From the NCBI GenBank assembly GCA_964017045.1, contig OZ024794.1, forward strand, positions 37,416,210 through 37,480,209: 64,000 nt of DNA, in the 5' to 3' direction. The notes below the pieces were generated by a model. The model ran no database searches and was not told the DNA's origin. It saw only the letters and a program-made list of their open reading frames with translations. The translations under genes were made by a program, and so were the position numbers. Shown piece by piece: positions 13,755 to 26,400 of the stretch. The stretch's first letter is position 1; each line of letters begins with the position of its first letter. Source of the stretch: Omphiscola glabra (taxonomy: Eukaryota; Mollusca; Gastropoda; Lymnaeidae).

Positions 13755-14826
13755 TTGGCTCCGGTTAGGCCTGAATTTTAGCTAATATTTTTGTGTTTTC
13801 GGTGAAATGTTGTTTCTAGCAATATCTTAAATAACAAGATTTATTCGTTTGTGTTAAGTATTATTTAATACATTAATTTAAAATAAATATCTTTCTAATT
13901 TGGTGTATCTCTTTTTCTTCTCTTATATTATTATTAACTGCATGAAATAATAAACTACTTTCCAGCAGTGGCGTAGCTAGGGGTGCGCAGGTGCAGATCG
14001 TACCGGGTCACACCATCTCAGGGGGTGACACCAAAAAAAAATTACATATTTTCATAAAAGGATAATTGATCACAAGAAAATTCTCCACACAGGTAACCAA
14101 TCCAAATGCGATATTTATTAAAACGTTCAAGGTTGATGCGTCACAAATGCGGTTACTCTATGAAAAACACTGTTTTGACCATGATTTAACACCGATTGAA
14201 GTGTTCTGTAGTGACAGGAAACTAAATTAATCTAAATCCTAAGAAATAAAGCTTCCATTGATAGCAAATGCGATGTGCTCAGGCTATTCTAGATACATGA
14301 ATCGAATTGGTAAAATTAAAAACATTTTAAAAATGACTTTTTACCCAATTATTCTGTCTTTAAATAATTTATTTAAATTTAAATTGAAACCAGATATATT
14401 GAACTCAGAAATACTCAAGCATTAATATTTTACCCGATTCGTACTAGCACTGCCCCTTAACACTTGAGCACAATTGTCATATTTCCATTGCTGGGTTTTA
14501 CCTTCCACCTTTGTGTGTTGTATTTTGGATAGTGCTCTGGCTGTTGTATCTGAACTGTGGTAAGAAATTATTTTGTTTGCTGTCTGGAAGCATTTTAATT
14601 GTTCAAGATTTTTCTATCATGGCACACGGCGTGCACAATTCTAAACGGCCTAGTGGCTGGCAGCAGCGAAAAAGAAAAAAAAATGAAATAAAAATGTGAC
14701 TCACTAAAATCACTAATAAGATCCATGTTTCAAATGGTAAAGAAACCAAATTGGTGAACAGGGCTCATCAAAAGACGTTCCTCATATTGATTCTTTCTAT
14801 ACCAGCTGCATGCATTCTAGAGAACA

Positions 14827-16772
14827 GCAAATATGCAGAAAATGGAAGAGATTAACGTGGAAATACAAGTAAAAGACGCGGATGACATGGACACGAAAAT
14901 GGATACTGATAATATGGATTCCAACCAAGATACTTTAAATGTGATGGTTGAGAAAAACTGGAATATTTTATAGTCAGTGAGAAGAAAAAGCTGCTGGTTT
15001 TCACATTATTTCTTGCAAAGCAAAATTTGGCATTTCGTGACTCTTTCTTGTATAGAGGAACCTTTCTTAAAATGGTTGAGATGCTATTTAAATATGACCC
15101 AGTATAAAAAAGCACATGATGAGACGAAAGAGGAGTACATCTACAATAATTGCATCCTCATCTTACCTTTCACCAGAAACCCAACATTTATTTTTAAATT
15201 TCCTTGAAAATCACTTGAGGGATATTGTTATCATGGATATAAAGGCTGTGAGGTATTTTGGAATTATGTTTGATAATGCACCTGATATATCTCACACTGA
15301 CAAGATGTACGAAGTGATCAGATATGTGAAAATACCCTATTGGAAAGTTGAGGTGAGAGAAGTGTTTCTTGTATTTTTCCCTTTAAGGAGGAACAATTCT
15401 AATGACCTTGGTTCTTACAAATCCAAAACGTGATGAACTAGACATAATGATGAGCAGTAGGTGTGTAGGCCACTCTGAAAAGAAATAATATAAGAGCTAT
15501 TTTTAATGGATGTGTGGGCCATTAGCTTAATTTGTGTGGTCAACACACTTTTGCCGAAAATGCTTCATGTATTAATTTTTTCGATACTCTTTAGAGAATA
15601 GGTTCCTTATTTGCTGCATCCACTCATCGATGGGATGTTTTAATTGAACACACTGGAATGTCAGTAAAAAAATACTGTCACCAACACGTTGGAGTGCTCA
15701 TCATGCTGCTGTTAAAACAGTGAAAGATAAGTGTGATATGTATGGCGGCGATTGAAGCTCTGTGTGTTCTTCTTGAAAATTTAATACAAGATATACAGCA
15801 AAAGGTCTTTTACATGTTGTCTGTGATTTCACGTTTATCTGCTTCCTTTACTTTTGGGCTGATGTATTTGAGGAAGTTAATCTCACACAGCAGTATCAAC
15901 AGTCTACAGGCTTTAGTATAGACAAAGTGGTGACCAACCTAGAGGCCTTAAGATTTTTTGCACGAGAAGTGCTGTCACTTAGTGGTACATGTTATTGAAA
16001 AAGGTCCTTTTAAAATTGGAGCAGTGTGGTATTTAGACAGAGAGAAAATGAAGGTTTAAGAAGAGAAAGACAGGATAACAATTAATAGATGCTAGGCTCT
16101 CTCTGCGAGAATAAAACAGTAGGAAGATGCTGGAGTGTCTTGATCGATTTCATTAGGAAGATGCTGGAGTGTCTTGATCGATTTCATTAGGAAGATGCTG
16201 GAGTGTCTTGATCGATTTCATTAGGAAGATGCTGGAGTGTCTTGAGCGATTTCATTTTGAACTTCAGATCATATCATCAGCGATCAATGACGTAGCAGAT
16301 TTGTTTGGGGCGATTCAACTCAAGAGTCTACAATCAGCAAGATAAGAAGAGTTATTGGTGTCCTTTCCAAAATTATCATTTTTCTATGATGAGCTATCAG
16401 AAGATGCACTTTTTAAAGAAATAGCAAGGCTTAGGAGAGGCCTAAAGGCCACTGATATTGAATTTCATGTCATAGACTGGTCGGTATTTCATGTTTTGAA
16501 ATTCATAGCTGAATGGGACTTCCTATAATATGTTCCAATACTTCTCGTTAAGCCTTAAATTGTTTCTTACAATCTGTGTGACTGTGGCTTCATTTCAGCG
16601 GAGCTTTTCAAAACTAAGACTTATCAAGAACTATTTACGATCCACCATGGGAAAGTCAAGGCTTTCTGTTCTGGTACTGTTATCAATTGAAAGTGATACG
16701 GTGAAGGATATTGATTTTGATCAAGTGATCAACAGGTTTGCAGCTTTGAAGACCATCAAAGGAACATTTTAA
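14827..16772 (+). pseudogene. hAT transposase pseudogene, ZMYM1-like
   Basis: Transposases of this hAT group resemble the C-terminal part of vertebrate zinc finger MYM-type protein 1. Visible pieces in + orientation: FLNFLENHLRDIV and DIKAVRYFGIMFDNAPDIS at 15180-15300, which correspond to the start of the catalytic domain and its D-containing motif; TRWSA-type region around 15690 in a shifted frame; then the hAT dimerisation region at 16580-16772 with ASFQRSFSKLRLIKNYLRST and LSVLVLLSIESD. At least six frame breaks separate these parts, so it is dead. It uses the same strand as the element. The 34-bp tandem repeat at 16121-16256 expanded inside it. Assignment rests on motif recognition rather than an alignment. 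Confidence 0.8.
16121..16256. repeat. 34-bp minisatellite inside the hAT transposase, 4 copies
   Basis: Copies start at 16121, 16155, 16189 and 16223 with AGGAAGATGCTGGAGTGTCT; only the last differs (GAGCG for GATCG). A 34-bp unit shifts frame at each step. Near-identity between copies means expansion after the element had inserted. Confidence 0.9.
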
Positions 16773-17003
16773 ATAAAGTAAATTTAATGTAAAAATAACT
16801 ATACCTTAAAGTTGTAACAATTCTTAAATACATTTACCTCCTGACCCTCAATTAAAATGTCTTCGTTCTTGTCAGTCTATATACTGTAAGCATATTTTAA
16901 CAAGAAGAAATCCATACTGTAAGTCGGGTGGGGGGGAAGGGGGTGACACCGTGAGTTTTCTGCACCGAGTGACACCAACCTTAGCTACGCCACTGCTTTC
17001 CAG

Positions 17004-17885
17004 TAAACTTTTTTTTTATAGACTGAAAACAGTGAAGATTTTAAATTATGGATTCCCACCAATGCCCACACTCCACTCACCCGCCCCTTTTCATTTGGAC
17101 GCCACTGCTTTCTATCTATTTTTTAAACGAAATTACGAAGGAAGTCATTATTTTTATAATGTTCCTAAACCACGCTTTCAAACTATACATGCTCTTTCGA
17201 GATTCTAGAAATTATTCATTACGTTATATTGGTTGACTGAGTTCTTATCCGGACCCTTATCAATGGAGACGTGCGTTTTTTAAAATTAAAAACCCTGTTG
17301 TGACTCCTGAAGTTTTTCTCGTATTTTTTCAGGAGACCATATTCCTTGTAGTTAACCACCGCTACGTGACGACGGCGGTTGATTTAAAGAAGCTGAACTG
17401 GGAAAACAACCGGATGTAAACTGATACGAGCGCCCGGCACATAATTCTCTTAGAGCGGCTAGTGGTTGCCGTGCGGCGCATAACGTTAAAGACAGCGTGG
17501 GGTTTTATGTTTCGAGCTCTAAAAGATGAACTTTGTTTCGTATAGTATAAAGGAGTTTTTGTTTGTTTTAACTTCCTTTTGCTACTTGTCATTATTAAGC
17601 AATGGGGATCAGAAGGAAATATTTTATCGCATAGTTTCCAGATAAGCAAGGCTGTTTAGAACCAAATTCTAATCTAAAGAAGTTGATACTCAAAGAATTG
17701 TTGAATAAAGGAGTAACATATTAACAAATCATATCTTGGTAACAATTCCTTCGTCAATAGTTGTGATAGTCGTATAAAGATGCTGCAGTGGAAATCTAAA
17801 AACTAAATTTTCGTGTGTCTTATTTAAGTCATAGGATAATCCATAACCTAACCTCAAGTAAGCCTCTATATAAATAAATATTGAG
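17004..17885. other. No recognisable feature
   Basis: No gene or repeat that I can support. Open frames here (16951-17236 and 17362-17649) are unrecognised. Confidence 0.4.
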
Positions 17886-17889
17886 TGAT

Positions 17890-17995
17890 AATGAGATAAA
17901 GGAAGGCAGAGACACGGAGAGAGAAAGAGAGCGAGAAAGAGAGAGAGAGAGAGGGTGGAGAGAGATAGAAAGAAAGAGAGAGACAGACAGGGATA
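17890..17995. repeat. GA-rich simple repeat
   Basis: Interrupted GAGA/GAAA purine tract. Confidence 0.8.
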
Positions 17996-18020
17996 TTGGA
18001 CTGAGGTGTTCAAAAAGGGG

Positions 18021-18152
18021 AAAATGGTATTAATGAAATGGCCCGACAATTATAAAATGGTATTAATGAAATGGCCGGACAATTATAAAATGGTATTAAT
18101 GAAATGGCCCGACAATTATAAAATGGTATTAATGAAATGGCCCGACAATTAT
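18021..18152. repeat. 33-bp minisatellite, 4 copies
   Basis: Unit begins AAAATGGTATTAATGAAATG; starts at 18021, 18054, 18087 and 18120. One copy differs by a single base (GGCCGG for GGCCCG). The repeating VLMKWPDNYKM peptide is a by-product. Confidence 0.92.
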
Positions 18153-18311
18153 GCACTTACGTCATTTATTTAATGGCATATGTTGTCTTCTCCCGAAATC
18201 AAAGAATATTTAAACCATAGTAAATCAAGCAGCATCAAATTCTGAGCCATTCAAAGTTAATTTCAGAATTAATTTGGTTCACATATATTTAACGTTACAT
18301 TTCTTACTGTG

Positions 18312-19056
<745 letters not shown>

Positions 19057-19279
19057 TATTTTTTTTATGGTTGGATATTGGTGACTGGTTCAACGGTTTG
19101 TCGACTGGCATTTCGTGTGTCTTGAAAATTTAAGGACATGTGTCTTTTGTGGATATGCACTGTGACTGGTTTCAGCTAAATTTAGCCCAGTGATCACTCC
19201 CTCTAAAGAAGGTAAGAGTGGAACATATGGCGTGCCTACACAAATACACACAAACACAAACACACACATATAATATATA

Positions 19280-19440
19280 CTAGCGGAGACGCCCGGTGTT
19301 TCCCGCGATTGCATTCTGGGAAAACAATTTCTACAGCCATTAACTAACATTGAAATGAAGCGCCATGTAGAAAAAAGAAACATTGATAGTTCTACAATCA
19401 AACAATGACCTTGTCTCTAATAAATGCACTAATATACAAC
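19280..19440 (-). mobile_element. Possible Helitron 3' end
   Basis: Read on the minus strand this segment ends in CTAG followed by T (19280-19283 and neighbouring base), the usual Helitron 3' end and insertion context, preceded by GC-rich text that resembles the end at 57445. No helicase coding was seen here. Tentative. Confidence 0.4.
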
Positions 19441-19459
19441 TTTTAAAAACCTTTTATTC

Positions 19460-19692
19460 CCCGGCTGGGATCCCAATCGTATCCCGTTTCCTGATGGGAT
19501 CCCGTTTTTTGATTGCATCCAGTTTCCCGTTTGGATCCTGATCTCTTTGGATCTCAATGTCGGTAGGATCCAGTTTCCTGGTGGGATCCCGATCATGGCG
19601 GTTTTCCGTTTCCATCGTTATCCTGATTCCGGAGTATACCGATCTTGGTGGGATCCCCATCCCGGTGGGACCCCTATCCCGAGTGACCCCGT
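19460..19692. repeat. GATCCCG-type degenerate minisatellite (array 1)
   Basis: Degenerate units of about 18-20 bp built on GGATCCCGATCCCGGTG. The same family forms the larger array at 53426-54290. The array begins about 20 bp after the Helitron-like end segment. Confidence 0.85.
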
Positions 19693-21012
19693 ATTCAGTA
19701 CTTTTGGAAGAGGGCAAACGGCATATTTTATTTTTAGGACGTATAGAAATCGATTGAAATCGCCTGAACGATGTTGAGACATAAAACTAAGTCAAGTTAA
19801 ATAAAAGCTTTTAAAAAGTGTAATAAATATATGATTTTTTAAAAATGTTTCTTCGCCGTAATTACATGTCAAGGGATGTCAAACATCTCATGAAAGTGTT
19901 TTCATTAAATAAAACTTATCAGTTTAAATCTGTGTTTGAACGAAATGAGTGTGCATTACATCATTCCTTGGATGGTTACTCTCACAAATGTTTCCTCTAT
20001 TCTTCTCCTCGAGCACCCTTAGAAACTCCGGACCAATGTAAACGTCATTGATACGCCTCGGCTGATTTGTTTTCAATTAGAGAATTAAATAAACGCCTGT
20101 TCTTTAAAAAAAAATATCTTGACAGAAATCATAGCATCCAAATAGTATCAGCAACAGTGCAGGTCATTGTAATGAAATACATTGGAGAAAAATGTGTATA
20201 AAGATAGACGAGAACACTGAAATGAGGTCAAGATAATTCAGTTACTGATATGTTGCTTGGCAACCCTATTATCAATATATCGATTAATATTTTGTGAAAC
20301 ATTTGTTTTTGGCAAAATAGAAATGAGATCAAGATATTATGAAAGCACAGGGGATCCTAACAAGGCAAGAATAAGCTTTAATAAAATTAGAATTATACAT
20401 AAGATATTATCAGTTTTATTCGCATTCAAAATTCAAATATACCGTTCATCGAATTATAAAAGGTTTGGACTGCGATAAGACTGAAGTAGATTAAAGACAC
20501 AAACAGATGTGTGGGTAAATCGATCAGCTTGCAGTTATGCTTTAATTAAAGGATACAATACAAATTTAAATGTTGATACCTTCGTCAGTTAAACAAAACT
20601 AAAATTATGTGAACTTATTATATGTTTAAATAGTAAGTATCCTACTTGTTAAATAAAAAGTAAAAAGAAATAAAGAAAAAATAGGGCACAAGTCCTTTAC
20701 AATGACGAGGACGATAAAGATAGAACGAAAGAGAGTGGAAGTAAAAGGAAACCAATGAATAGATAAGACATGAGGACCAAATCAAAACTGGTACTATTTT
20801 CAGAATGGTCCTATTTTCAGGATTGTGCTATTTTCAGGATGGTGTTGTCTGTAGAACCTAAGATTTTGTAAAAATTCAGCCTGATGCTGCAGCGGGAAAA
20901 AATGCCTTTTTTTTTCTTGACTTAAGTGCGTCTGCCACAAATGCTCAGTCAGACCGACCAAGGAACCTTACTTGCCTTTATTGAACATGAATAAATATAA
21001 TGATAACTCGAG
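19693..21012. other. No gene recognised
   Basis: AT-rich. Open frames at 19845-20051 and 20257-20478 are unrecognised and lack splice or repeat context. Short CTATTTTCAGGATGGT-like duplications occur at 20786-20845. Confidence 0.4.
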
Positions 21013-21140
21013 ATTAACATCAAGCTACATAACATCAAGCTACCTGACATCAAGCTATGTAACAACAAACTATATAACATTAAGCCAAGTAACATCAAGC
21101 TATGTAAACATCAAGCTTTGTAACATCAAGCTAAGTAACA
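21013..21140. repeat. 16-bp minisatellite, about 8 copies
   Basis: Unit TAACATCAAGCTATGT with substitutions; one unit has an extra base. Confidence 0.8.
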
Positions 21141-21334
21141 ACATAAGAGCCAACATGCTTAACCGTTCCTGCTCAATTGAGGACCGCCTTGCTCCTTTGA
21201 TTTTTCCAACTTTGAGAAGCTCCAACGCCAATTGCTTGAGTACCATCTTGTACAGCTAGATGCACAACAGAATCTCTTATGACTTTACAGCTTCAATTTG
21301 TTGACGTAACTTTTGAACATTTTTATGCATAAAG

Positions 21335-21460
21335 TAAGGGTGCACTTAATCTACAGGGTGCACTTAATCTTCGGGTTCCATTAATCTTCAGGGTACACTT
21401 AATCTTCAGGGTGCACTTAATCTTCAGGGTACACTTAATATTCAGGGTGCACTTTATCTG
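21335..21460. repeat. 18-bp minisatellite, left block
   Basis: Unit CTTCAGGGTACACTTAAT, about 7 copies, some with GTGCACT. The same unit resumes at 21728-21973 after a LINE fragment. Confidence 0.9.
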
Positions 21461-21461
21461 A

Positions 21462-21728
21462 CCACATCACTCCAGTTCTTAAAGATCCCGACTGGCTTCC
21501 TGTGAGTGAACGCATTAACCACAAAATTATGTCCCTGGTGTATAGCTGTATAGCAGACTCTGCACATGAATATCTTAAATAACGTATTTCTAAACAAGTA
21601 TTCTTAAAGAGCCTAAGCACTCCAACACAGTCCTTATTGAGAGTTCCTAGTGTGGATAGACACAGAAGGAAGTCTTAGGGAGTGCGCTCTTTTGAAGCTA
21701 TAGAGTCCAAAGTATGGAATTGTTTGCC
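21462..21728 (+). pseudogene. CR1/L2-type LINE reverse transcriptase, C-terminal fragment
   Basis: The + strand reads through DHITPVLKDPDWLPVSERIN, the conserved segment after the RT domain of CR1/L2-like non-LTR retrotransposons (family pattern: ITPVL..LHWLPV..RI.FKI), then LVYSCIADSAHEYLK and, near the end, VWNCLP (family pattern W N S L P). There is a stop after EYLK and another after HRRKS. Only the last 90 codons survive. Both ends pass directly into the 18-bp minisatellite. Confidence 0.8.
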
Positions 21729-21973
21729 TCAATCTTCAGGGTACACTTAATCTTCAGGGTACACCTATTCTTCAAGGTACACTTAATCTTCAGGGTACAC
21801 TTAATCTTCAGGGTACACTTAATCTTCAGGGTACACTTAATCTTCAGGGTACACCTATTCTTCAGGGTACACCTATTCTTCAGAGTACACCTATTCTTCG
21901 AGGTACACTTAATCTTAAGGGTACACCTATTCTTCAGGGTACACTTAATCTTCAGGGTACACTTAATCTTCTA
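21728..21973. repeat. 18-bp minisatellite, right block
   Basis: About 14 copies of the unit seen at 21335-21460 (CTTCAGGGTACACTTAAT, with variant CTATTCTTC units). The FRVHLI peptide repeat is a by-product of the 18-bp period. Confidence 0.92.
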
Positions 21974-22369
21974 AAAAGAAACATTTTTATTTGTTTTTCA
22001 TAATTTTTTCCCACATTTCTTTTTTCATATTTTTTTCTCTTGATTTTGCAACCCCTCGAAGTGTGTCGTTCTAGGCAGCCGCCTGCGTCACCTGGATGCT
22101 ATAGGCATGTGGCAGCGCCAAGAACAATAGTAACTGTATAATAAGTAAATATGTCTAAGCGTCCGAAAGTCGGACTCCACATTTCATTTTAAAAATTATT
22201 TTGAGGTTAATATAAAGTGCATACTTTTATAACAACCACAGAACAATTATAAAGACAAAACAAGATTTTGTTGTGCTTAATCATTCTTTGTGGAGTTAGT
22301 TTACATCAACTTATGAATGTACAGTAGGTGACACGTGTGTTATGAAAATTCATCGATAAACATGAGAAT

Positions 22370-22575
22370 TTTGCCACTGGTATGGAATCAGTGTTTGGAA
22401 CAGCTTATGTTTGTGAGCAAACATTTTCAAAAATGAAGTACGTGAAATGAACACAAGGAATGAGATTGACTGACGAACATTTGAAAGAACTGTTTCTTGA
22501 TTGGATGCAGCTATTCCAAACCAAACATTGATGATATCTCGAAAGCCAAACGTCAGTTTAAAAAATCTCGCTAAC
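22370..22575 (+). pseudogene. hAT transposase C-terminus, GTF2IRD2-like
   Basis: In the + direction: FGTAYVCEQTFSKMKYVK, stop, then RLTDEHLKELFL, and in the next frame a run ending KRQFKKSR. This is the hAT C-terminal dimerisation region in the version shared with GTF2I repeat domain-containing protein 2 (family pattern: CEQ.FS.MK..KS..RS.LTD.HL). A stop and a frameshift break it. A probable right terminus of the same kind of element (CGGCCCGC, then GTTTGGTGACCCC) lies at about 23975-24008, beyond the RTE insertion at 22674-23870, which suggests that the RTE inserted into the hAT. Confidence 0.7.
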
Positions 22576-22673
22576 CTTTGCTGCTTCGATTGTGAGATTC
22601 GAATATGTGCGCACTATGTCTGATGTAATTATCTTCTTGCTAGCGTCACCTAGAGCTTCTTTGATTTTATTCA

Positions 22674-23870
22674 TCATCATCATCAGGTCCCGTAGTCCTT
22701 CGACCGTTGGGGCGCCACAGATGACATGTACACTATTCTTCTCCATTCCTCTCGGTCTTCTGCACTACGCATAGCATCGCCTAATTTTAATCCAGTCCAT
22801 TCTTTGATATTATCTTCCCATCTTTTTCTTTGTCTTCTTCTTCTTCTTCCTTCTCTAGTAGTGCCCTGCAAGATCTCTTTGGCGAGCCCTTGTTTTCTAT
22901 ATTGTCACGTGGCCATACCACTCAAGTTTGCGCTTTTTAACAGACGTCAGGAGGTCATCGTATTGCCCAATTGCTTGACGAATCCTTTCTTTTATTTGCT
23001 CATTGGTGACGTGGTCTCTATAGCAGATGCCAAGAATGCCTCTGAAACATCTCATCTCCATCGCCTTTATTTTCCTTTCAAGTTCTGCTTTTAATGTCCA
23101 GGACTTACAGGCATTTAAGAAAATGGAGAGGATTAATGAGCGCATCAGCCTGATTTTGGTGCTGGCTGCTATATTTTTGTCGTTCCATATTTTCTTGAGC
23201 CTCTTTAGTGCTGTCGTGGTCTGCGCAATCCTGGCCGTCAATTCGGGCTTGGAGCCTTGTTCCGAAACTACTTGAAGCTGCCAACTGTCTCTAATCTTTC
23301 CTCCCCGACCTTAATTTCAGTGGTGATGCCAGTGGTGCTATTTGTCATCATTTTTGTCTTTTCTGCACTGATTTGCATGCCAAAGGACGATGAAGTCTTG
23401 TCGAGACTCTTTACCAGGTTGGCTAACTCTTCCTTGCTTCCAGCCAGTCCATCTATGTCATCCGCAAAACGTAGGTTGGTGATTGTTCTGCCACCAATGC
23501 TGACTGTCCCTACATGCGTTTCTAGTGCATCTGACATAATTCTCTCTAAGAAGATGTTGAACAGGGTAGGGAGAGCAAGCAGCCTTGTCGTACACCAACC
23601 GTGGTCTTGAACCATTCTCCGATGTTATTGTTGAAGAAGACTGCACTGGTGGCCTTATCATAGAGGCTTCTTATCATTCTGGTTAAGTTTGTGTTGATGT
23701 TGTAGTGCCTGATGGTGGCCCATAAAGCAGCATGCCAAACCCTGTCGAATGCCTTCTTGAAATCTACAAAGACGTGGTATAGGTTTTGTTGGTGTTGAGC
23801 ATATTTCTCGCATATGTTGGTTGTCTTTGTTTTTTGTGTGCATTGCACGCCACTCACCCATGATTCACAT
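22674..23870 (-). mobile_element. RTE-clade LINE fragment (copy 1)
   Basis: 5'-truncated non-LTR retrotransposon carrying the C-terminal two-thirds of RT. On the minus strand, in order: VFVDFKKAFDRVWH (RT motif A region) near 23770, GVRQGCLLS near 23590, TNLRFADDIDGLAGS (catalytic box) near 23470, KIRLMRSL and [14 protein letters not shown] near 23040-23150, and RQRKRWEDNIKEWTGL near 22800. These phrases are characteristic of RTE/BovB-like elements. Frameshifts separate the pieces. The 3' end is a short ATGATG repeat (CATCATCATCATCA on the + strand at 22674), as expected for RTE tails. A related fragment is at 35218-35692. Confidence 0.9.
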
Positions 23871-24009
23871 GGAAAACTAAAATTAGTTTTTCGTCATTTG
23901 TCCCAGAGCTTTCGTTCTTACTTGCATTGTTCAAAATGATTAGACGGCCCACGCTCGTCATTTTGTCAGTTATCCGGCCCGCTGTAGAAAACGTTTGGTG
24001 ACCCCAGGT

Positions 24010-25782
24010 CTACAAGAAAAGAGGAAGAGGAAATCAAAACCACAACATTGCATCATGATGGTAAGTAAATTGCATTATCTCATTCATATTTTACATTTAT
24101 AAATGTATATCATCGATGTATTCTTAAAATTAGTACTCAGTTTACATTGTTGCATCATTTTGAAATAACACCCTTGAAACATAGAGTAGATTTAAATATT
24201 TTTTTATAAATTTTCTTAAGCATTCATAATGGTGAAGACAAAAAATTGCTTGAGAAACGTTCTTAGAGTTTGAGAAACATGCATGTAGGCTGTTTGACAA
24301 ACTTTTCACAAAACCGAGGTTTTTGTTTACAGTTGAAAGTTACCTGAATGTCAAATACCCTTCCAGAGTTTATTTGATAACTAGCTGGTGTGCTGCTGAG
24401 TCTGTGCACATTTAAAGGGACTCGTGTGGTCATAAACTTTAGCCTGTATTTGTAAGCAATCTTTTACTGGCAACCTTGAACAGAGAAATTATTTACCGTG
24501 AAGCAGGAATGCAAAATTATACAGATATGGGTTCATTATTGGTTATAGAAGTAATTAGTATTGACTATAAGTAACAGTGAAACGTATGTTTAAGCAAAAT
24601 AAGCATCAACATCGGCAAATGTGGGACATTGGAAAGGTCTTCATAGTAGTAATTTGAAATTTAGTATTGAGACGGCTTTACAGTTTAAATTAATACTAAT
24701 GTCAATTCATGTATCAAATTTTGTTCTGTCGCAAGACCACACTTGTGGGTAAAAATATGTTAACAAATATTCTGAGAAAAATGGATTTTACAAAAAAAGA
24801 AAATTAGCAACATTTGTAGATAGAAATACACACATTTACACATGGACGCACATACATTGTTGTGCACAGAACTCTCACATAACAACGCTACACTAAGACA
24901 TTTTAATGATATTCAGGAACCGAAAAACTTCGTAAAGCTGAAGTGTTTTACACAGATGACTGTGTGTAAACTTTCCGTTATAATGGTTCTCTGCAATTAT
25001 CTAGACCAAAAAAAGATGCTAAAGATTTTAATTTTGGCATAACTTTAAACCGGTACAAAGATTAGGAAGGTAGTAATTCTTTATGCAACATTGCTCTGAT
25101 TGTTTATTTTTATGAATTGAGGACTCATTACATAATATTAGTTTCGAAACCCTGACAGGTGCCTACCGTGCAAATGAATGTATTGCTTTTAAATAACAGT
25201 TACAATCGCTGAATTGCACTGTTAGCCAATTATGTAATTTTCAAGCTAAATTCGACAGGAACAGGCTATTATCGCTCTCCGAGTTGAGGTCCCTCGTTAT
25301 CACCAAGGTGTCTCTTTCACCAAACACCAGTGTTTTTGTAACCAAGATAAAACATGTCCGCGCATGCACGTGAACATCTTTAGCATAGCTATACGATTAC
25401 AAAGTTGCAAGAAAATTAAATACTATTCCTTTTCCCACTACAAGATGCAAAATTTAAGATTCAAGCGCTTTACAATCGTAATCATAATAATCATATTCTT
25501 AAATCAATATGTAAAATTATTTCGCTAACGAATCTATTGTTCTCTATACAATTATAATCAGCGTTGTTTTTTCTTAAGTCTTGAACAAACATATTTGGAC
25601 TCTCACGGTAGGGTAACAATAAGAGCAATAAATGATATTCTATTTATTAAAAAGTAAACTTAGACATAGATTATCTCCTGGAAAGTACATAATTTTATGT
25701 GTTAGTTCTCATTTCCCTTTGTTCTGAATTAAAACTGGAGACTGACTATTTGGAAAATTTGACAAAAACTGTGGTTTAACAT
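24010..25782. other. No recognisable feature
   Basis: No exon, transposon coding or tandem repeat seen in this AT-rich stretch. The only small open frame (24842-25042) is unrecognised. Confidence 0.4.
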
Positions 25783-26400
25783 TCGTAATCTAAGTGCCAC
25801 ATTAAGACATTCATAATCTAAGTGCCATAGGTTTAACATTCGTAATCTAAGTGCCATAGGTTTAACATTCGTAATGTAAGTGCCATAGGTTTAACATTCG
25901 TAATGTAAGTGCCATAGGTTTAACATTCGTACTCTAAGTGCCATAGGTTTAACATTCGTAATGTAAGTGCCATAGGTTTAACATTCGTAATATAAGTGCC
26001 ATAGGTTTAACATTCGTACTATAAGTGCTATAGGCTTAACATTCGTAATGTAAGTGCCATAGGTTTAACATTCGTAATCTAAGTGCCATAGGTTTAACAA
26101 TCGTAATCTAAGTGCCATAGGTTTAACATTCGTAATCTAAGTGGCATAGGTTTAACATTCGCAATCTAAGTGCCATATGTTTAACATTCGTAATGTAAGT
26201 GCCAAAGGTTTAACATTCGTAATATAAGTGCCACATTAAGACATTCGTAATCTAAGTGCCATAGGTTTAACATTCGTAATCTAAGTGCCATAGGTTTATT
26301 ATTCGTAATCTAAGTGCCATAGGTTTAACATTCGTAATCTAAGTGCCATAGATTTAACATTCGTAATCTAACTGACATAGGTTTAACATTCGTAATATAC
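25783..26400. repeat. 29-bp minisatellite, about 21 copies
   Basis: Unit close to GTAATCTAAGTGCCATAGGT plus TTAACATTC. Variants (GTAATG, GTACTC, GTAATA; CACATTAAGA) are interspersed, and the CACATTAAGA variant occurs near both the start and position 26233. Units abut without spacers. Confidence 0.95.

Larger units (their letters stand above)
13958..17003 (+). mobile_element. Complete hAT element with target-site duplication (copy 2)
   Basis: The element proper is 13966-16995 (3,030 bp). The left end is CAGTGGCGTAGCTAG and the reverse-complemented right end is CAGTGGCGTAGCTAA, giving 14-bp perfect inverted repeats. It is bounded by a perfect 8-bp direct duplication CTTTCCAG at 13958-13965 and 16996-17003; an 8-bp duplication is diagnostic of the hAT superfamily. 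The subterminal regions are related in inverted order as well (GGGGGTGACACC at 14021 and 16932). The interior encodes a broken transposase (separate entry). The same terminus occurs in several shorter elements in this window (38003-38768, 63341-63478, and isolated ends near 39534 and 48548). Confidence 0.92.

Noticed and set aside
22592..23610. Several + strand open frames at 22592-23610
   Set aside because: Antisense shadows of the minus-strand RTE reverse transcriptase.
25783..26400. Resemblance to a CRISPR array (29-bp repeat)
   Set aside because: Units abut with no spacers, variants are point changes, and the DNA is eukaryotic with spliced exons.
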